Shown: positions 1 through 11,989 of the stretch, one piece after another
Numbering within the stretch: the stretch's first letter is position 1
Layout: every line of letters begins with the position of its first letter
DNA from: Neocallimastix lanati (nom. inval.)
Lineage: Eukaryota > Neocallimastigomycota > Neocallimastigomycetes > Neocallimastigales > Neocallimastigaceae
Assembly (NCBI GenBank): GCA_016946835.1
Contig: JACVTC010000087.1
Coordinates: 220,001-257,500, forward strand
Reading direction: 5' to 3'
DNA: 37,500 bases
Notes under the pieces: model-generated
What the model was told of the DNA's origin: nothing
Seen by the model: only the letters and a program-made list of their open reading frames with translations
Databases searched by the model: none
Position numbers and translations under genes: made by a program

Positions 1-2451
1 TGGTTCATTAATAGGTACAACAGTGGCATTCATAATTAATGCATTTTCATCCTTTGAATACATTGCATAAAGCTCTCCTGAATTATTATCATTGTTATTG
101 TTACTATTATTATTGGTAGGTGAGAAGTTCATATTTTGTGGATTATTTATATTTTCAATATCTTCAGGAGATTGTCCCATGAAGAATAAATTCATTGCAC
201 TATTATCATAGGTTATCCTTTGAGGATGACTTTTTTTATCATTCCGATTAATAAAAAATCCTCTATTCCCTGATTTACTACTATTGGACATTTTTCTTGG
301 TGATTCTTTTTCCTTTTGATTATTTCCATTATAACGACTTTCCTCCTGAATATATGAAATGTTCGGATCATTTGGATCACAGAAAGCACTGAAAGAACCG
401 GGAATATTATTTTGATTATTACCACGAGAATAAGTCGTTGACCTTGATCTTGTATGATGGTTACTGTATCTGGAAACTCCATTATTAGGCTTAGTAGAGG
501 CATTATACATCGAAATGGAATGATCTCGATGTCTGTTACCTGATCGAGATTCTGGTCGAAGATGTGGAGATGGCTGTCGATCATAATTTTCATTTCCAAT
601 TTCTGGGGATGGGAATTGATTAATGAGATTCGCATTGACTAAATCAACAAAGCCTGGTACATTATTACCTCCTGGAGAGAAAAATTGTTGTTGAGGTGAC
701 CCTGATGGTAAGCGAAGGAAGGATGGTAAATTGGTAGGACTACCATTATTGAAACCATTATTATTATAATAACCAGCATTGTTATAATAATTATTACTAT
801 TATTGAAGCTGTTATTATTATAATAACCATTATTATTATAATAATTATTATTGTTGAAATTGTTACTGTTATTATAATAACCATTATTATTATTATAACC
901 ATTATTATTGAAATTATTATTGTTATAATAGCCATTATTATTATAATTATTATTATAATTATTATTATTGAAGTTATTATTATAATAACCATTATTATTA
1001 TAATTATTATTATAATTATTACTATTGTAATTGTTATTATTATAATAATTGCTAGTGTTGTAATTGTTATTGTAACCATTATTGCTGTTTTGTCTTTGAG
1101 TTGATTTACGTCTTTGGGATTGAATTGGATAATTACCGTAATTATTATTAGGAGATACTCTCATATTTGGATCAGATTGTCCTTCATTAATTGAATTTAA
1201 TTCATTATTATAAATTGGTGTGTATGGCACTGGGGAAGCATTGGATGGTAAAGGTGGTAAAGATTTCTTTTTCTTATTTATTTGTGCTTTCTTTTGCATA
1301 GCAAGACTTGTAGGTGAACTATTTTCCTCTTGAGATACGGGCATTGATACCGCTGATAATGGAGATGATGCTGATAATGGCGATGGTGTAGATACCTGGA
1401 AATCTGATACAGTTTCTACGATAGTTTTCTTTGGTTTCATTGGGGTAGGTGGCCCGGTAGTGGAATTTCTTTTTGTTGGTTTCACTGGTGTAGGTGGACC
1501 AGTGATATTATTTATTTTCTTTGGTTTCACTGGTGTAGGTGGAGCCGTTGAAAGTTTCTTTACTGGTGTTGGAGGTGCGGTGGTATTATTAGTTACTGGA
1601 GTAGATGGAGCAGTGTTACTTTTTATTACTGATGAGGTTGGAGAAGGCATGTACTTCTTTACTGAAGGTGGTAAAGCTATTGAATTCAATGGTAATGAAG
1701 AGTTATTAGAACCCTTTATTTGTGGAGAATTAACCGTACTGCTATTATTACTTCGAACTGGAGATTGTGTAGTACCAAATTTCTTTTTTGGTGATAATTT
1801 AGGAGTGCCGCTTCTAGCTGAGGGTTCGGGAGAGGAAGAATCGACCATATAATTTTTAAATGAAAGAGGAGTAACCCCCTTGTTTAATTTTGACGAATTT
1901 GTCATATTTGGGGTAGAAGGTATGGAACAAATTGAAGATCTTGAAGAAGCTGGTGGTGGTGGTACGTATTGACCCTTTTTATTAGTGAATATAGGTGATG
2001 AAACTGCTGAATTAGGTTTGGATGAAATATTCGATTTTACTTTGGAGGATGGTTTGGTATTGGAAGGTTCATCATTTAACGTGTCCAAACTGATAGCTTT
2101 TTCAATTTCATGACATAATGAATTTAAACTATCAATTTCTTGACATACTGAACTCAAACTATCAAGCTCTTCTTGACTACTACAGTTTTCATAGGAATTT
2201 TTATTATTGAATTCTTTTGATCTAGAAGATAGAAGATATGAATCCCTTTTATGCGATTTATTAGTTTTTTTTATTCCAGGAGAGACGGTTGATGTATTAA
2301 GTTCTAAAAGTTGTTTTAAATGTTTTGCTTCAGATGAAGCACTATAGGCTTCAATATTAGGTTCCGCTTTTTTTGATGGATCAATTGTTATCTCTTTGGT
2401 TTCTGTCACTGCAATTTTTCTTTGTTCCACAATACCTGATTTTATTTGAAA

Positions 2452-2486
<35 letters not shown>

Positions 2487-3165
2487 TTCATTTTTTTTAT
2501 TAATTTGTTTTTTTATTATATTTTTGAATTATTTTTTGAAATTTTAATTATTAATTTTTTTTTTTTTTTAATATTAAAAAATTGAATGTTTGAATATTTT
2601 GTATTGATTTAATATTATCAAATAGAGTATTAATTTTTATTATAATTGTTTAATGAATATATATATGTATTATATGTATATGTTTTTATAAATATATTGA
2701 TATTGTTTAAATTAACATAATTTTTCAATATTTGAATATTTTATAAAAAATTATTATCATATATATGCATATGTATATATATATATATTTTAATTATTCC
2801 ATTTTACAATTAGATTCCAATGAATATATAATATTAAATATATATATATATATATATTTTAAAAAACAAAAAAAAAAAGGTCAATATATGCAATAATATT
2901 ACTAATATATATTTATATAAATATAAATTATATGGATAAAATTAAAAAAAAAAAATAATAAATAAATATATAAAATATTATAATTGATTCCAGTTAACCT
3001 TTTTGTATTGGAAACTCTAGAAGTGTGAGTTTTTCTACCTTCTGTATTTGATATAGGATTTGGTGAATTTTGAGCACTTTCAAACATCTGTCTTTTTGAT
3101 TTTAATGGTTTCCATGCTGGATCATTTAAATCTTCTTCAACATCATTACTAGTTTTACTGCTCAT
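1..3165 (-). CDS. Large disordered protein with PPTPVKP repeats and Asn/Tyr-rich tract (3' end off window)
   Basis: Two exons on the minus strand: exon 1 is 3165 to 2999, exon 2 is 2452 to the left window edge, joined across an intron at 2998-2453. The reading frame is open for all of exon 2, giving at least 873 codons. The start has A at -3 and sits in an A-rich leader. Joining donor AAAAG|GTTAAC (phase 2) to acceptor AAAG|A keeps the frame (…SNTKR-FQIKSGIVEQ…); the acceptor lies right behind a long A run, so a slightly different acceptor is possible. In order the protein shows a charged N-terminus (DPAWKPLKSKRQ), a Ser/Leu segment with two similar copies (EELDSLSSVCQEIDSL and the following SLCHEIEKAISL), a Ser/Pro region, about five PPTPVKP-type repeats (positions 1650-1430), a NNYNNNGYYNNN prion-like tract (about 1115-740) and an Arg/Ser-rich stretch. 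No enzymatic domain is visible. I do not recognise the family; a scaffold or RNA-binding role would be guesswork. Confidence 0.75.
2453..2998 (-). other. Intron 1 of the disordered-protein gene
   Basis: AT-only filler between the two exons. On the sense strand it begins GTTAAC and ends in a run of more than 20 A followed by G. It holds (TA)n tracts and no open frame of note. A second possible acceptor, TCAG just inside exon 2, would need a donor of a different phase, which exon 1 does not offer near its end. Confidence 0.55.
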
Positions 3166-3741
3166 TTTTGTTTTTTTTTTGTTATTTGTATTGTATTCAC
3201 TTAAATATTAATCAAAATTATTTTTATTATAAAAAATGTATATATATATATTTTTAAATATATATATATCAATTATATAAATATTTGTATGTTATAATAG
3301 TTAATTGTTCTGTTTTAATATTATTTTATTTTTCTATTCTATTTTATCAATGATTAATAATAATTATTATTTCAATTATAATACAAATATTATTGAATAT
3401 CTAAGTATTAAATAATAATTATAATTCAAAAAAGAGAAAAAAAATATTTTTTTAATAGAATTATAGAAATAAATAATAAAATAAATAAAAAAAATTGTAG
3501 CAGTATAATTAAAATTTTATTTATTAAATATAATTTTGATTTTAAGGGAACTTTAATAAAATAATAATAAAATAAAATTATAATTAATATTATAATTTTA
3601 AGATAAAGTAATTAATATAAATTTATATTTCTAATAATTCTAAAAATAATATAATTATATTAAAATTTTATAGGATCATTAGAGGTGATTTGTTATTTAA
3701 TTAAATTCGAATTAATTATTTAATTTTAAAAGATATGATAA

Positions 3742-3776
<35 letters not shown>

Positions 3777-4125
3777 GATAAATTTTAGTTGATACATTGT
3801 AAGAATTTAATGTATATTTAAAGTAATTTATTATTATTATTATTATTATAATTATTATTAAATTATTATTTGTTGGTAATTAGTAAATATAATTATTCAA
3901 TTATTAATATATAGTTTTTTTTTTTTTTTTTTTTTTTTTTATTTTTCAAAGATTAGTTATTTAATATAGAAAACATTATTAATTTTGGATAATATTCTTT
4001 AAATCAAAAAAATTTTTTTTAAATAATTTTAATTAGATATCATATTTTAAAATAGAGAAAAAATAATAAATATATAAATATTTAAATAAGTATTTAAATA
4101 ATATATAAAAGAAATATATATGTAT

Positions 4126-4166
<41 letters not shown>

Positions 4167-4169
<3 letters not shown>

Positions 4170-4655
4170 CTTTAAAAAAAAATATTTTGTTAAAAATAGT
4201 TGCTTTAAAATACTGGAAATATTTAAATTTTAAATTTTGTTTTAGTTTTTTTTTTTTATGGAATTTACTTTGTTAATTTTGAATTATTTAAATAAAATTT
4301 TATTAATATAGATTTCTTCTTTTTGGTAATTACAAAGTTAAAAGAATATAGATGAAATATATAATATTCCATCTATAATAATATTCTTTATAATTTCAAA
4401 ATTGATACTAACCAAATACTATTTTGAAAGTTTTATTAATAAGATAAATGAAAAAAATTATATTTTAAAGTATTGTTTTATGATAATATTTTATAGTTGA
4501 TATTTCGATATACATATTTATTAGTTTAATTTCTAGTTTTCCATTCTATAAAATTCTTTTAAAAAAAAAAAAAAAAAAAAACTATCTAAACTAAATTTAA
4601 ACAATATTTCCAGTGTTTTAAAACGACTGTATTTAACTAAATATTTTTCTTTCAA
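4167..4655. repeat. Fold-back (MITE-like) element with imperfect inverted repeats
   Basis: The sequence at 4169-4257 and the reverse complement of 4560-4653 align over about 85 nt. They share the core TTTAAAAYACTGGAAATATT, the flanking AAAAATATTT-GTTAAA block, and the T-run/A-run ends. Inside, 4320-4360 (TTTGGTAATTAC…AAAGAATATAGATG) pairs with the reverse complement of 4363-4420 (…CATCTATAATAATATTCTTT…ACCAAA), so the middle also folds back with a few short insertions. It contains no open frame. The shape fits a non-autonomous fold-back element or MITE, but I cannot see a clear target-site duplication in such AT-rich DNA. Confidence 0.55.
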
Positions 4656-5033
4656 TTTATTCATTTTTAAGTTTCTTGGCTAAAAATCCTTTTGAATTAT
4701 TTATATTTGATAAGTTCTGAATTATCTTTAAGCAAAAAAATAATTTAATGTTAATTTGGCTATAACAATTTTATTATTTATTTAAATAAAAAAATTAAAT
4801 TATAAACTTAAGTTAAATGATATATTCCAATATTAATATTATTCTCTCAATAAAATATATTATTAATTATTTTTATTTTTTATTGATAGACATATATATA
4901 ATTATAATTTTGATTAGCATAAAAAAAGAATTAATAAAATAAAAAAAAAAATTAGTGATGTGAATAATGAATTTAATATTCTAAAAACATCAAAGATTTA
5001 AATATTTAATTATAATTAATAATAATTATTTAA

Positions 5034-5149
5034 TAATAAATAATAAATAATAAATAATAAATAATAAATAATAAATAATAAATAATAAATAATAAATAAT
5101 AAATAATAAATAATAAATAATAAATAATAAATAATAAATAATAAATAAT
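5034..5149 (+). repeat. (TAATAAA)n heptanucleotide array, about 16 copies
   Basis: A near-perfect tandem array of TAATAAA, about 400 bp upstream of the TRAPPC12-like start codon. A 7-bp unit is uncommon next to the tri-, tetra- and pentanucleotide arrays in the rest of the window. Each copy contains AATAAA, the canonical poly(A)-signal hexamer, on the plus strand. Confidence 0.9.
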
Positions 5150-5561
5150 AATTAATTAATAATATTATTTAATAATTTTTTTTTTTTATTATTAAAATTT
5201 TTTAATTAATAAATGAGGATAAAAACTTTATTTAATATGAAAAAAAGTATTAAAAAATAAAGTAAAATAAAATAAAAACATAAATATATTTAAAATATAT
5301 AATTTTAATATTTAATTAATATTTTTAAAAATTATAAAAAAAGAAAAAATAACAAACAAAAAGTAAATAAAAAAAATTTTTTTTTTTTTTCTTCATTTTC
5401 TTTTCTTGTTAACAAATAAAATTAAGTTAAGAGTATTATTATTTATTATTATTTTTGTGAAGAAAAAAGGGAATAATAATAAAACAATTTTTCTTTTTAA
5501 ACTATTTGTCATATTTACTCAATATTAATTTTAATAATAAAAAATAATACTTTAAAAAAAA

Positions 5562-7679
5562 ATGAACGATTCTTTATTTAATCAACTAAATAAAGAAAGT
5601 AATGTCATCAAAGGGTCAGATAGCCAACTAATTTTCAATCAATCTCAAACAAATAATGAAAATAATAATAATAGTAAAAATCAATTAAAATCTTCAATGT
5701 CAGATAGTCATTTATTTAATAATATGCAACCTGCTTCAGATTTATTTAGTAATTCCTCAAAAGAACCCGAATTTTCAATTTCAACAAATAATACTAATGG
5801 AAATCAAAATTTGAAAAATTCATTTCAAGTTAATGTTTCATCTCCATTATCCCAAAACATTATAAATGCAAATCAACAAACACAACAAACACAAATCTCA
5901 GGTCAAATAATAAATAATACAAACTCCCAATATTCATCAGTTAATTCAACGCCAATATCAAATCAAATGAATACAAGTCAAAATCAGGAAAATATTTTTG
6001 ATAAATTAGCCTTTAATGCCACTAAGAATATAAATAACAATAATTGGCCCGATTATATGACAAGCCAACAGTCAACTCAAACTCAAACTCAACCCCAAAC
6101 TATGAATAATTATAATATAATAAATAATGTTCCTATAATGGACAATTATAATAACTTTAACTACAATTCAAATAACAATGGAATAAATAGTAATCAAATG
6201 ATGAATTCGAATTTCCCAAATTTCTATTCCAACATGAATACAAATCAAAATCAAAATTCATTTTCACCAGCAATTCAAAATCAAATGAATCTTTTACAAG
6301 ATTATGGTCAACCTCAACAACAAAATACCTATAACCAAAGTCAAATACCAATGAATGATCCATTACAAATGAACATGCAAAATGTTAGTCAACCACAAGA
6401 ACAAAATTCTATGAACTATAATGCAAATTTTGCAGATCCTGAAATGTTTAATTCATTACCATCAATTAACCAATATAACGGTAATAATAACACAATTACA
6501 ACCAATGTAAATAATCCTAATACAAATAATATATTACAAAATTCAATGAATGATCCATTGAATGTTAATAATATCTTGAATAATTCTACTCCACTTCCAA
6601 CTACAAATAATGCAATAAATAATAATATGAAATTGAATAATAATATAAATATGAGTATGAATACGAATAATATGTCAAAAAGCAATAACCAGCAACAAAT
6701 AAATAATAATGTTGTAAAGCAGGATAATAGAATTTCTAATAATTTATATAATAAAATTTCAGACAATTCAGATAATTCAAATATTACTCAACCACCTATG
6801 GAACGTACTAATTCTGGTTTGATGGGAAATAATTCAAATAGTAGTCAATCGATAAAATCTGATAATCCTTTGACAATAAAAACTAATTCATTTCAAACAG
6901 TTAATTCTACTGAGTTTAATTCCCCAGGAATTAACTCCTTCTTTTCAGTAGAAACTGATAAAACCTCCATTTTAACACCTTTACCAGATATTAAACCTTC
7001 AAGCATTACCTGGGAAAAATTATTCTCCACTTTAGAATTACCTCCATCCTTCTTAAACTGTCAAACCCCTCCATTACCAGAATCATCTAAGATATCATTA
7101 GATAATTGGGTAGATCCTGATGTTTTCTTTATAATTCCAAATTCAGATTCATTAATTGATTATTTGAAAAAGCATTTCCCAAAAGATACAATATTTAATA
7201 GAGGTTTGCCAAAGGCAGAAGAAAATGATAGATATCCAGAAGGAACAAGTATCTTAATTACTAGTCAATCTTGGTATGCTTTAGCTATTCACACTAAGAA
7301 ACAAATTTTATCAACACACCCTACTAAAGTAGATACATTAATGAGATTATGGTATTGTCATCTTTTAGCCTTATCTAAATTAGGTTTAATTCAAATAGCA
7401 AGAGCAGAAATTCAAAAACTTGGTGACTTTGAAAATGATCCAAAATATCAATTTGAATCATACCCAGATCTTTTCCCAGGATTGCGTGGTACCTTTGTTT
7501 CTTTTGAAATACGTGTATTAAAAGTTTTATTACTTTCCTATTTAGATGATACAAAACAATCGTTAAATGGAATATATACTTTATTACATGAAACTAAAAA
7601 GCAAATTTATCATTTAGAAAGAAACTTAGGTAAATTTGCATATTTTACATATTTAACACATATATATTATAAAATAATA

Positions 7680-7732
<53 letters not shown>

Positions 7733-8601
7733 TCATCATATTAACTTTTTTCTTTTTTCTTTTTTTTTTTTTTTTTGTTTTTTTTATTATTTATTTATTC
7801 TTTATTTATTTATTTATTTATTTATTTTTATATAATTTCAATATAAATATTCTATTATTTTAAAATATTAATGATTTAATGACATAAATAGAAAATAATA
7901 TTGGATTACAAGATGGAAATAATGTTAATATATTATGGTTAAAAACATGGAAATCAAGAGATATACAACTTCAACTTATTATTGCAAGTTTACTTACTAA
8001 AATGAAGAATGTACCTTCTGCAATTAAAGTTTTGAAAAAAATTCAAAAAAGATATCCAAAACATCCAGAAATTTTATCTGCAATTGGTAGACTTCATATT
8101 CAAGTTGGAAATTTTGATGAAGCCAAAAAATATTTCAGATATGTAGAAAATTTAGTAAAAGATCTAAAAAAATCCATTTCAAACTATAATCAACAAAATA
8201 CACCACTTTCTATAAATGCCAATACTATCAATGTTAAACAATTACATGAAATTATTTTAATGAATCGTTCCTATATATCAATCATGGATAATTTGTATGA
8301 TTTAGCTACTCAGTCTTTATTGGAAGTCCTAGCTCTCAATCCAACCCATTTAGTAGCTGCAAATAATTTAGCTTTATGTTATCTCTATCAAGGACAACTT
8401 AAGAAAGCAATAGAAACAATGGAAAACATGATCTCTTCAGGACCAGCCCTAGCTTGTAGCCAAGAATCCTTTATATTTAATCTTTCCACTATGTATGATT
8501 TAACTAGTAATACCTTTTTACATAAGAAAAAGTTCTGTTTAGATCGTATTGTTCAATATTCTAAAGATGGACTTAACGTATCTTGTTTAAAATTGAATTA
8601 G
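5562..8601 (+). CDS. TRAPPC12: TRAPP complex subunit 12 (TRAPPC12/TTC15-like)
   Basis: Two exons: 5562-7629 and 7892-8601, 925 aa. Donor TTAG|GTAAAT and acceptor ATAG|AA join in phase 1 to give …HLERNLENNIGLQDG…; the intron has a strong T tract before the acceptor. Residues 1 to about 480 are low-complexity, rich in Asn, Gln and Ser, and probably disordered. From about residue 480 to the end the sequence resembles the conserved part of TRAPPC12: the segment around FNRGLPKAEEN, the helical region RLWYCHLLALSKLG, then tetratricopeptide helices in exon 2 (NVPSAIKVLKKI, EILSAIGRLHIQVGNFDEA, AANNLALCYLYQGQLKKAIE). TRAPPC12 belongs to the TRAPP III tethering complex, which acts in ER-Golgi traffic and autophagy. 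Human TRAPPC12 is about 735 aa; the extra length here is the Asn/Gln-rich N-terminus. The start ATG follows an A-rich leader with A at -3. The family call is from memory of conserved motifs, not a search. Confidence 0.85.
7630..7891 (+). other. Intron of the TRAPPC12-like gene
   Basis: Begins GTAAAT, carries an (AAT)n run at about 7682-7730, then a T-rich stretch with T runs and (TTTA)n, and ends AAATAG. Splicing is required: reading on from exon 1 meets a stop at about 7683, while the downstream exon continues the TPR fold in the matching phase. Confidence 0.85.
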
Positions 8602-8634
8602 ACAAACAAACAAACTACTAAATAATAACAACAA

Positions 8635-8673
<39 letters not shown>

Positions 8674-9014
8674 TTTAATAATAATGATAAAAAAAAAAAA
8701 AAAAAAAAAGAAAAGAATTTGGAAAATGAAAAATAAAAAATAAAATGAAATATAAAATAAAAATATAAAATGAAATATGCAATAATAAATATATATAAAC
8801 AATAATATATATAAATATATAATATAAAAATAATATAAAAATAATAAAAATTATAAATTAATTAAATTAATTATCAAGTAAAAATGCACAATAAAATTAA
8901 ATCTATCCTCGAAATTATTTTTTATATTTTTAAACCTATATATATAATATATACTATATAAGTACAATAAATTAATAATTAAGTATCCATAAATGTAAAC
9001 ATTAAAATTCAAAT

Positions 9015-9064
<50 letters not shown>

Positions 9065-9203
9065 ATGTATATATATATATATAAAAGAAAAAAAATTATC
9101 AATTAATAATGAAATAATGAAATAAATAATGCTTTTATTAAAAATGATATCATTAAAATAAACCAAAATAATAATAATAATTACTAATGTAGTATTCTTA
9201 TTT

Positions 9204-9250
<47 letters not shown>

Positions 9251-9406
9251 TATTTTCCTTCCTTTCATCTTTATTTTTAAGTAAAGCAAATTATATATAT
9301 ATATATATATATTTTAAACGCTGTAATAAAGCATATATTAATAAAATAAAATAAAACAATAAAAAAATCATAAAATAAAAAAATTAAATATATATTCTTT
9401 ATTTAC

Positions 9407-9441
<35 letters not shown>

Positions 9442-9659
9442 TTATTTAATTTCATAATTCTTAAATGGTAAATTTTTTCATTTTTAATTTATTATGAATT
9501 AAAGTTCTTTAAAAAAAAAAAAGAAAAAAATCTATATGAGTTTAAATTTAAAAAAAATTTTTTTTTTAAAAAATTGAAAAAAAAAATTTTTTTTAAAGTA
9601 TTCATTTAAAGAATAATAATAATAAAATAAAAAAAAAAAAAAAAAAAAAAAAGGATAAA
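8602..9659. other. Intergenic region, TRAPPC12-like to Tctex-like gene
   Basis: AT-only DNA with (AAT)n at 8636-8671, an A run of about 35 at 9028-9063, (TA)n runs at 9208-9241 and 9292-9312, and (TTTA)n at about 9408-9440. It should hold the 3' end of the upstream gene and the promoter of the next gene. No open frame here is more than low-complexity noise. Confidence 0.7.
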
Positions 9660-10642
9660 ATGGATGAGACTATTGCTGAAGAAACTACACAAGAATTAGA
9701 AGCTGTAGAAAACAAAGAAAGTACTGAGGCTAAACCAGAAGAGACGACAGAAACTACTGAAAAACCAGCAGAAGAGGCAACTAATAAACCTTCTGAAGAA
9801 GCCACCGAGACAGAAACTAAGGAAGGTGAAAGTAAGGCTGAAGAACCTGTAACAGAGGAAGCAAAGCCAGCAGAAGCAGAAAACCTAGAAGAAAAAGAAA
9901 AAAAGGAAGGAGAAGGAGGAGAATCCACTGAAGTTAAACCCGCCGAAGAAGAAAAAAAACAGAGTGACACTACTGAAGTTAAAGAAGAAAGTAGTAAATC
10001 ATCAGAAGAAACTAAAGAAGCCAGAGAAACCAAGGAAACCAAGGAAACTCACGAAACCAAAAAGACCAAAGAATCCAAATCAGCTAAAAATTCCAATGTA
10101 AGACTTAATGAACCAGAAATCAAAAATGTTAGTGGTAGTAAAAGTAAATTAACTGGAAGTAACACTAATTTACAAAAAAGAAGATTATCTAAAGATGCTT
10201 TAAATAAATTTAAATCAAAATCAAATCTTTATGGATCTATAAGTAATTTAAGAGGATCCAAATATAATTTAAGTGGTTCAAGAAATTTATATGGAAGTTC
10301 CATGATATTGAATAAAAGTCATTTACATGAACAAAATCAAGAACCTACCGACAGAATTACTTTTGAAAATACTTATCAATTAAAACCAGAAAAAAAGTAA
10401 ATTTTATTTTAGATCAATATTTTTTTAATATTTAATTAAATATAAAATAAAATTAAGAAAAAAAAAACAGAACAAATCAATCGAACAAACAAACAAACAA
10501 TCAAGCATACAAACAAACAAACAAAAAATATATATACAATATAATATATAATATATAGTATTTTAAAGATATATAAAGATATATGAAAAAAAATCAATCG
10601 AACAAACAATCAAACAATCAATCAAGCAAACAAACAAACAAA

Positions 10643-10677
<35 letters not shown>

Positions 10678-10742
10678 AAATCAATCAAAAAAGCAATCAA
10701 ACAATCAAACAATCAAACAATCAAGCAAACAAACAAACAAAC

Positions 10743-10775
<33 letters not shown>

Positions 10776-10904
10776 TATATATACATATACAATATACTAA
10801 TATAATATATAAAATAATAAAGATATATGATACATTTTTTATATTATATACAAAATTAGTTAATTTTAATTTTAAAACATAATACAAACAATTATTTTGT
10901 ATTA

Positions 10905-10963
<59 letters not shown>

Positions 10964-11402
10964 TTTTGATTTACTTGATATGAATATATATATATTCATA
11001 TATTAATATTTATATATAAATATATAATTGTTATTAAATTAATTTATTTAAATAGATTTAGTTCCTATGAAGTTAAAAAAATGCTTGATGAATATCTACA
11101 AAAGAAATTTGTTACCATTCATCAGGAAGAAGATGAAGATCCTGAAACCATATATTTCCAATATGAAACTAAAAAAGCACAAGATATGAGTAAACAGATG
11201 GCAAATGAAATTTTGGAAGAAGTAAAAAGTAAAATATAAATCAAAGAAATTTAAGCTAAATAAAAAAAAAATAATAATATAATAATAATAATATTATTAA
11301 TAATAATAACTATAATAATTAATAAATATTTATTTATATTTTACAACATTTCAATATTAAAAAAAAAAAAAATTATTTATTGTATCATTAACTATTTTTT
11401 TA

Positions 11403-11499
<97 letters not shown>

Positions 11500-11724
11500 T
11501 TTTTTAAACGGATATATTTTAAAATACTTAATAAAGAATTTGAATATGACAGATATAAATTAGTTGTGGACGTAACTATTGGCGAATATACAGGACAAGG
11601 TGTTAGAGTATCATCAAGAGCAATTTGGGATACCAGTACAGATTCCTATGCTTCATCATCCTATAGACATGTAAGTGAATTAAATTTTCTTGCAATTTAT
11701 AGATTATATTATCTCTCTCTCTCT

Positions 11725-11764
<40 letters not shown>

Positions 11765-11989
11765 TTTATCTAATTTCATTTTATTTCTTTTATAATTTTT
11801 TTTTTTTCATTAATCAAAAATTTTTAATTATTTTTATTTTCATCTTTATATCTTTATATACTATTTATTAATATTTTTTTAAATCGCTATAATTGAATTA
11901 TTTTATTTTATTTTTTTTATTATTAAAAAAAAAAAAAATAGGGAAATGTGTTTGTTACTGCTATAGTTTTTGCTTGTTATTATGAATAA
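9660..11989 (+). CDS. Tctex-type dynein light chain with long acidic N-terminal extension
   Basis: Four exons: 9660-10396, 11056-11228, 11537-11670 and 11942-11989, 363 aa. All junctions keep phase (2, 1, 0). The last about 130 residues are a complete Tctex-1 domain: the entry motif ENTYQLKPEKKFSSYEVKK, helix DMSKQMANEILEEVKK, then the beta core FEYDRYKLVVDVTIGEYTGQ, GVRVSSRAIWDTSTDSY and the terminal strand NVFVTAIVFACYYE. The ENTYQL-P entry and FDRYK-like core are typical of the DYNLT/TCTEX1D group that serves cytoplasmic, intraflagellar or axonemal dyneins. The first about 145 residues are Glu/Thr/Lys-rich and disordered; residues 160-220 contain repeated SNL-GS motifs. The core alone is about the size of a whole DYNLT1. 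Which TCTEX1D subtype it is cannot be settled by eye. A flagellar or dynein role is inferred from the family. Confidence 0.88.
10397..11055 (+). other. Intron 1 of the Tctex-like gene, with repeats
   Basis: Begins GTAAAT and ends AATAG. At 659 bp it is the longest intron of this gene. It contains three diverged copies of a CAAT/CAAAC-rich block (10473-10770, listed separately), an (ATT)n array at about 10906-10962, and a palindrome ATGAATATATATATATTCAT near 10981. Confidence 0.8.
10473..10772 (+). repeat. Three diverged copies of a CAATCAAACAAACAA block
   Basis: Copies lie at about 10473-10527, 10590-10672 and 10675-10772. Each begins near GAACAAATCAATC or AAAATCAATCGAAC, runs through CAAA/CAAT tetranucleotides, contains a CAATCAAGCA landmark, and ends in (CAAA)n followed by A. 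The second and third copies end in long A runs. The pattern suggests segmental duplication with internal slippage. It stands out because C is otherwise rare in non-coding DNA here. Confidence 0.8.

Larger units (their letters stand above)
3166..5561. other. Divergent intergenic region, about 2.4 kb
   Basis: Lies between the minus-strand disordered-protein gene and the plus-strand TRAPPC12-like gene, so it must hold both promoters. It is nearly pure A/T with T runs of 25 nt or more at about 3745, 3914 and 4127. No coding frame is convincing. Its structured parts are a fold-back element at 4167-4655 and a heptanucleotide array at 5034-5149, listed separately. No TATA or CCAAT signal can be told apart from the background. 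Confidence 0.7.

Noticed and set aside
639-1079. Poly-Ile/Met frame on the minus strand
   Set aside because: Shadow of the Asn/Tyr-rich frame of the disordered-protein gene; the true frame runs open from 2452 to the window edge.
1460-1852. Plus-strand frame with FTGVGG repeats
   Set aside because: Antisense reading of the PPTPVKP repeats; no splice sites or composition of its own.
6157-6766. Minus-strand hydrophobic frames inside the TRAPPC12-like gene
   Set aside because: Antisense of Asn/Gln-rich coding sequence, which always gives Leu/Ile/Val-rich readings.
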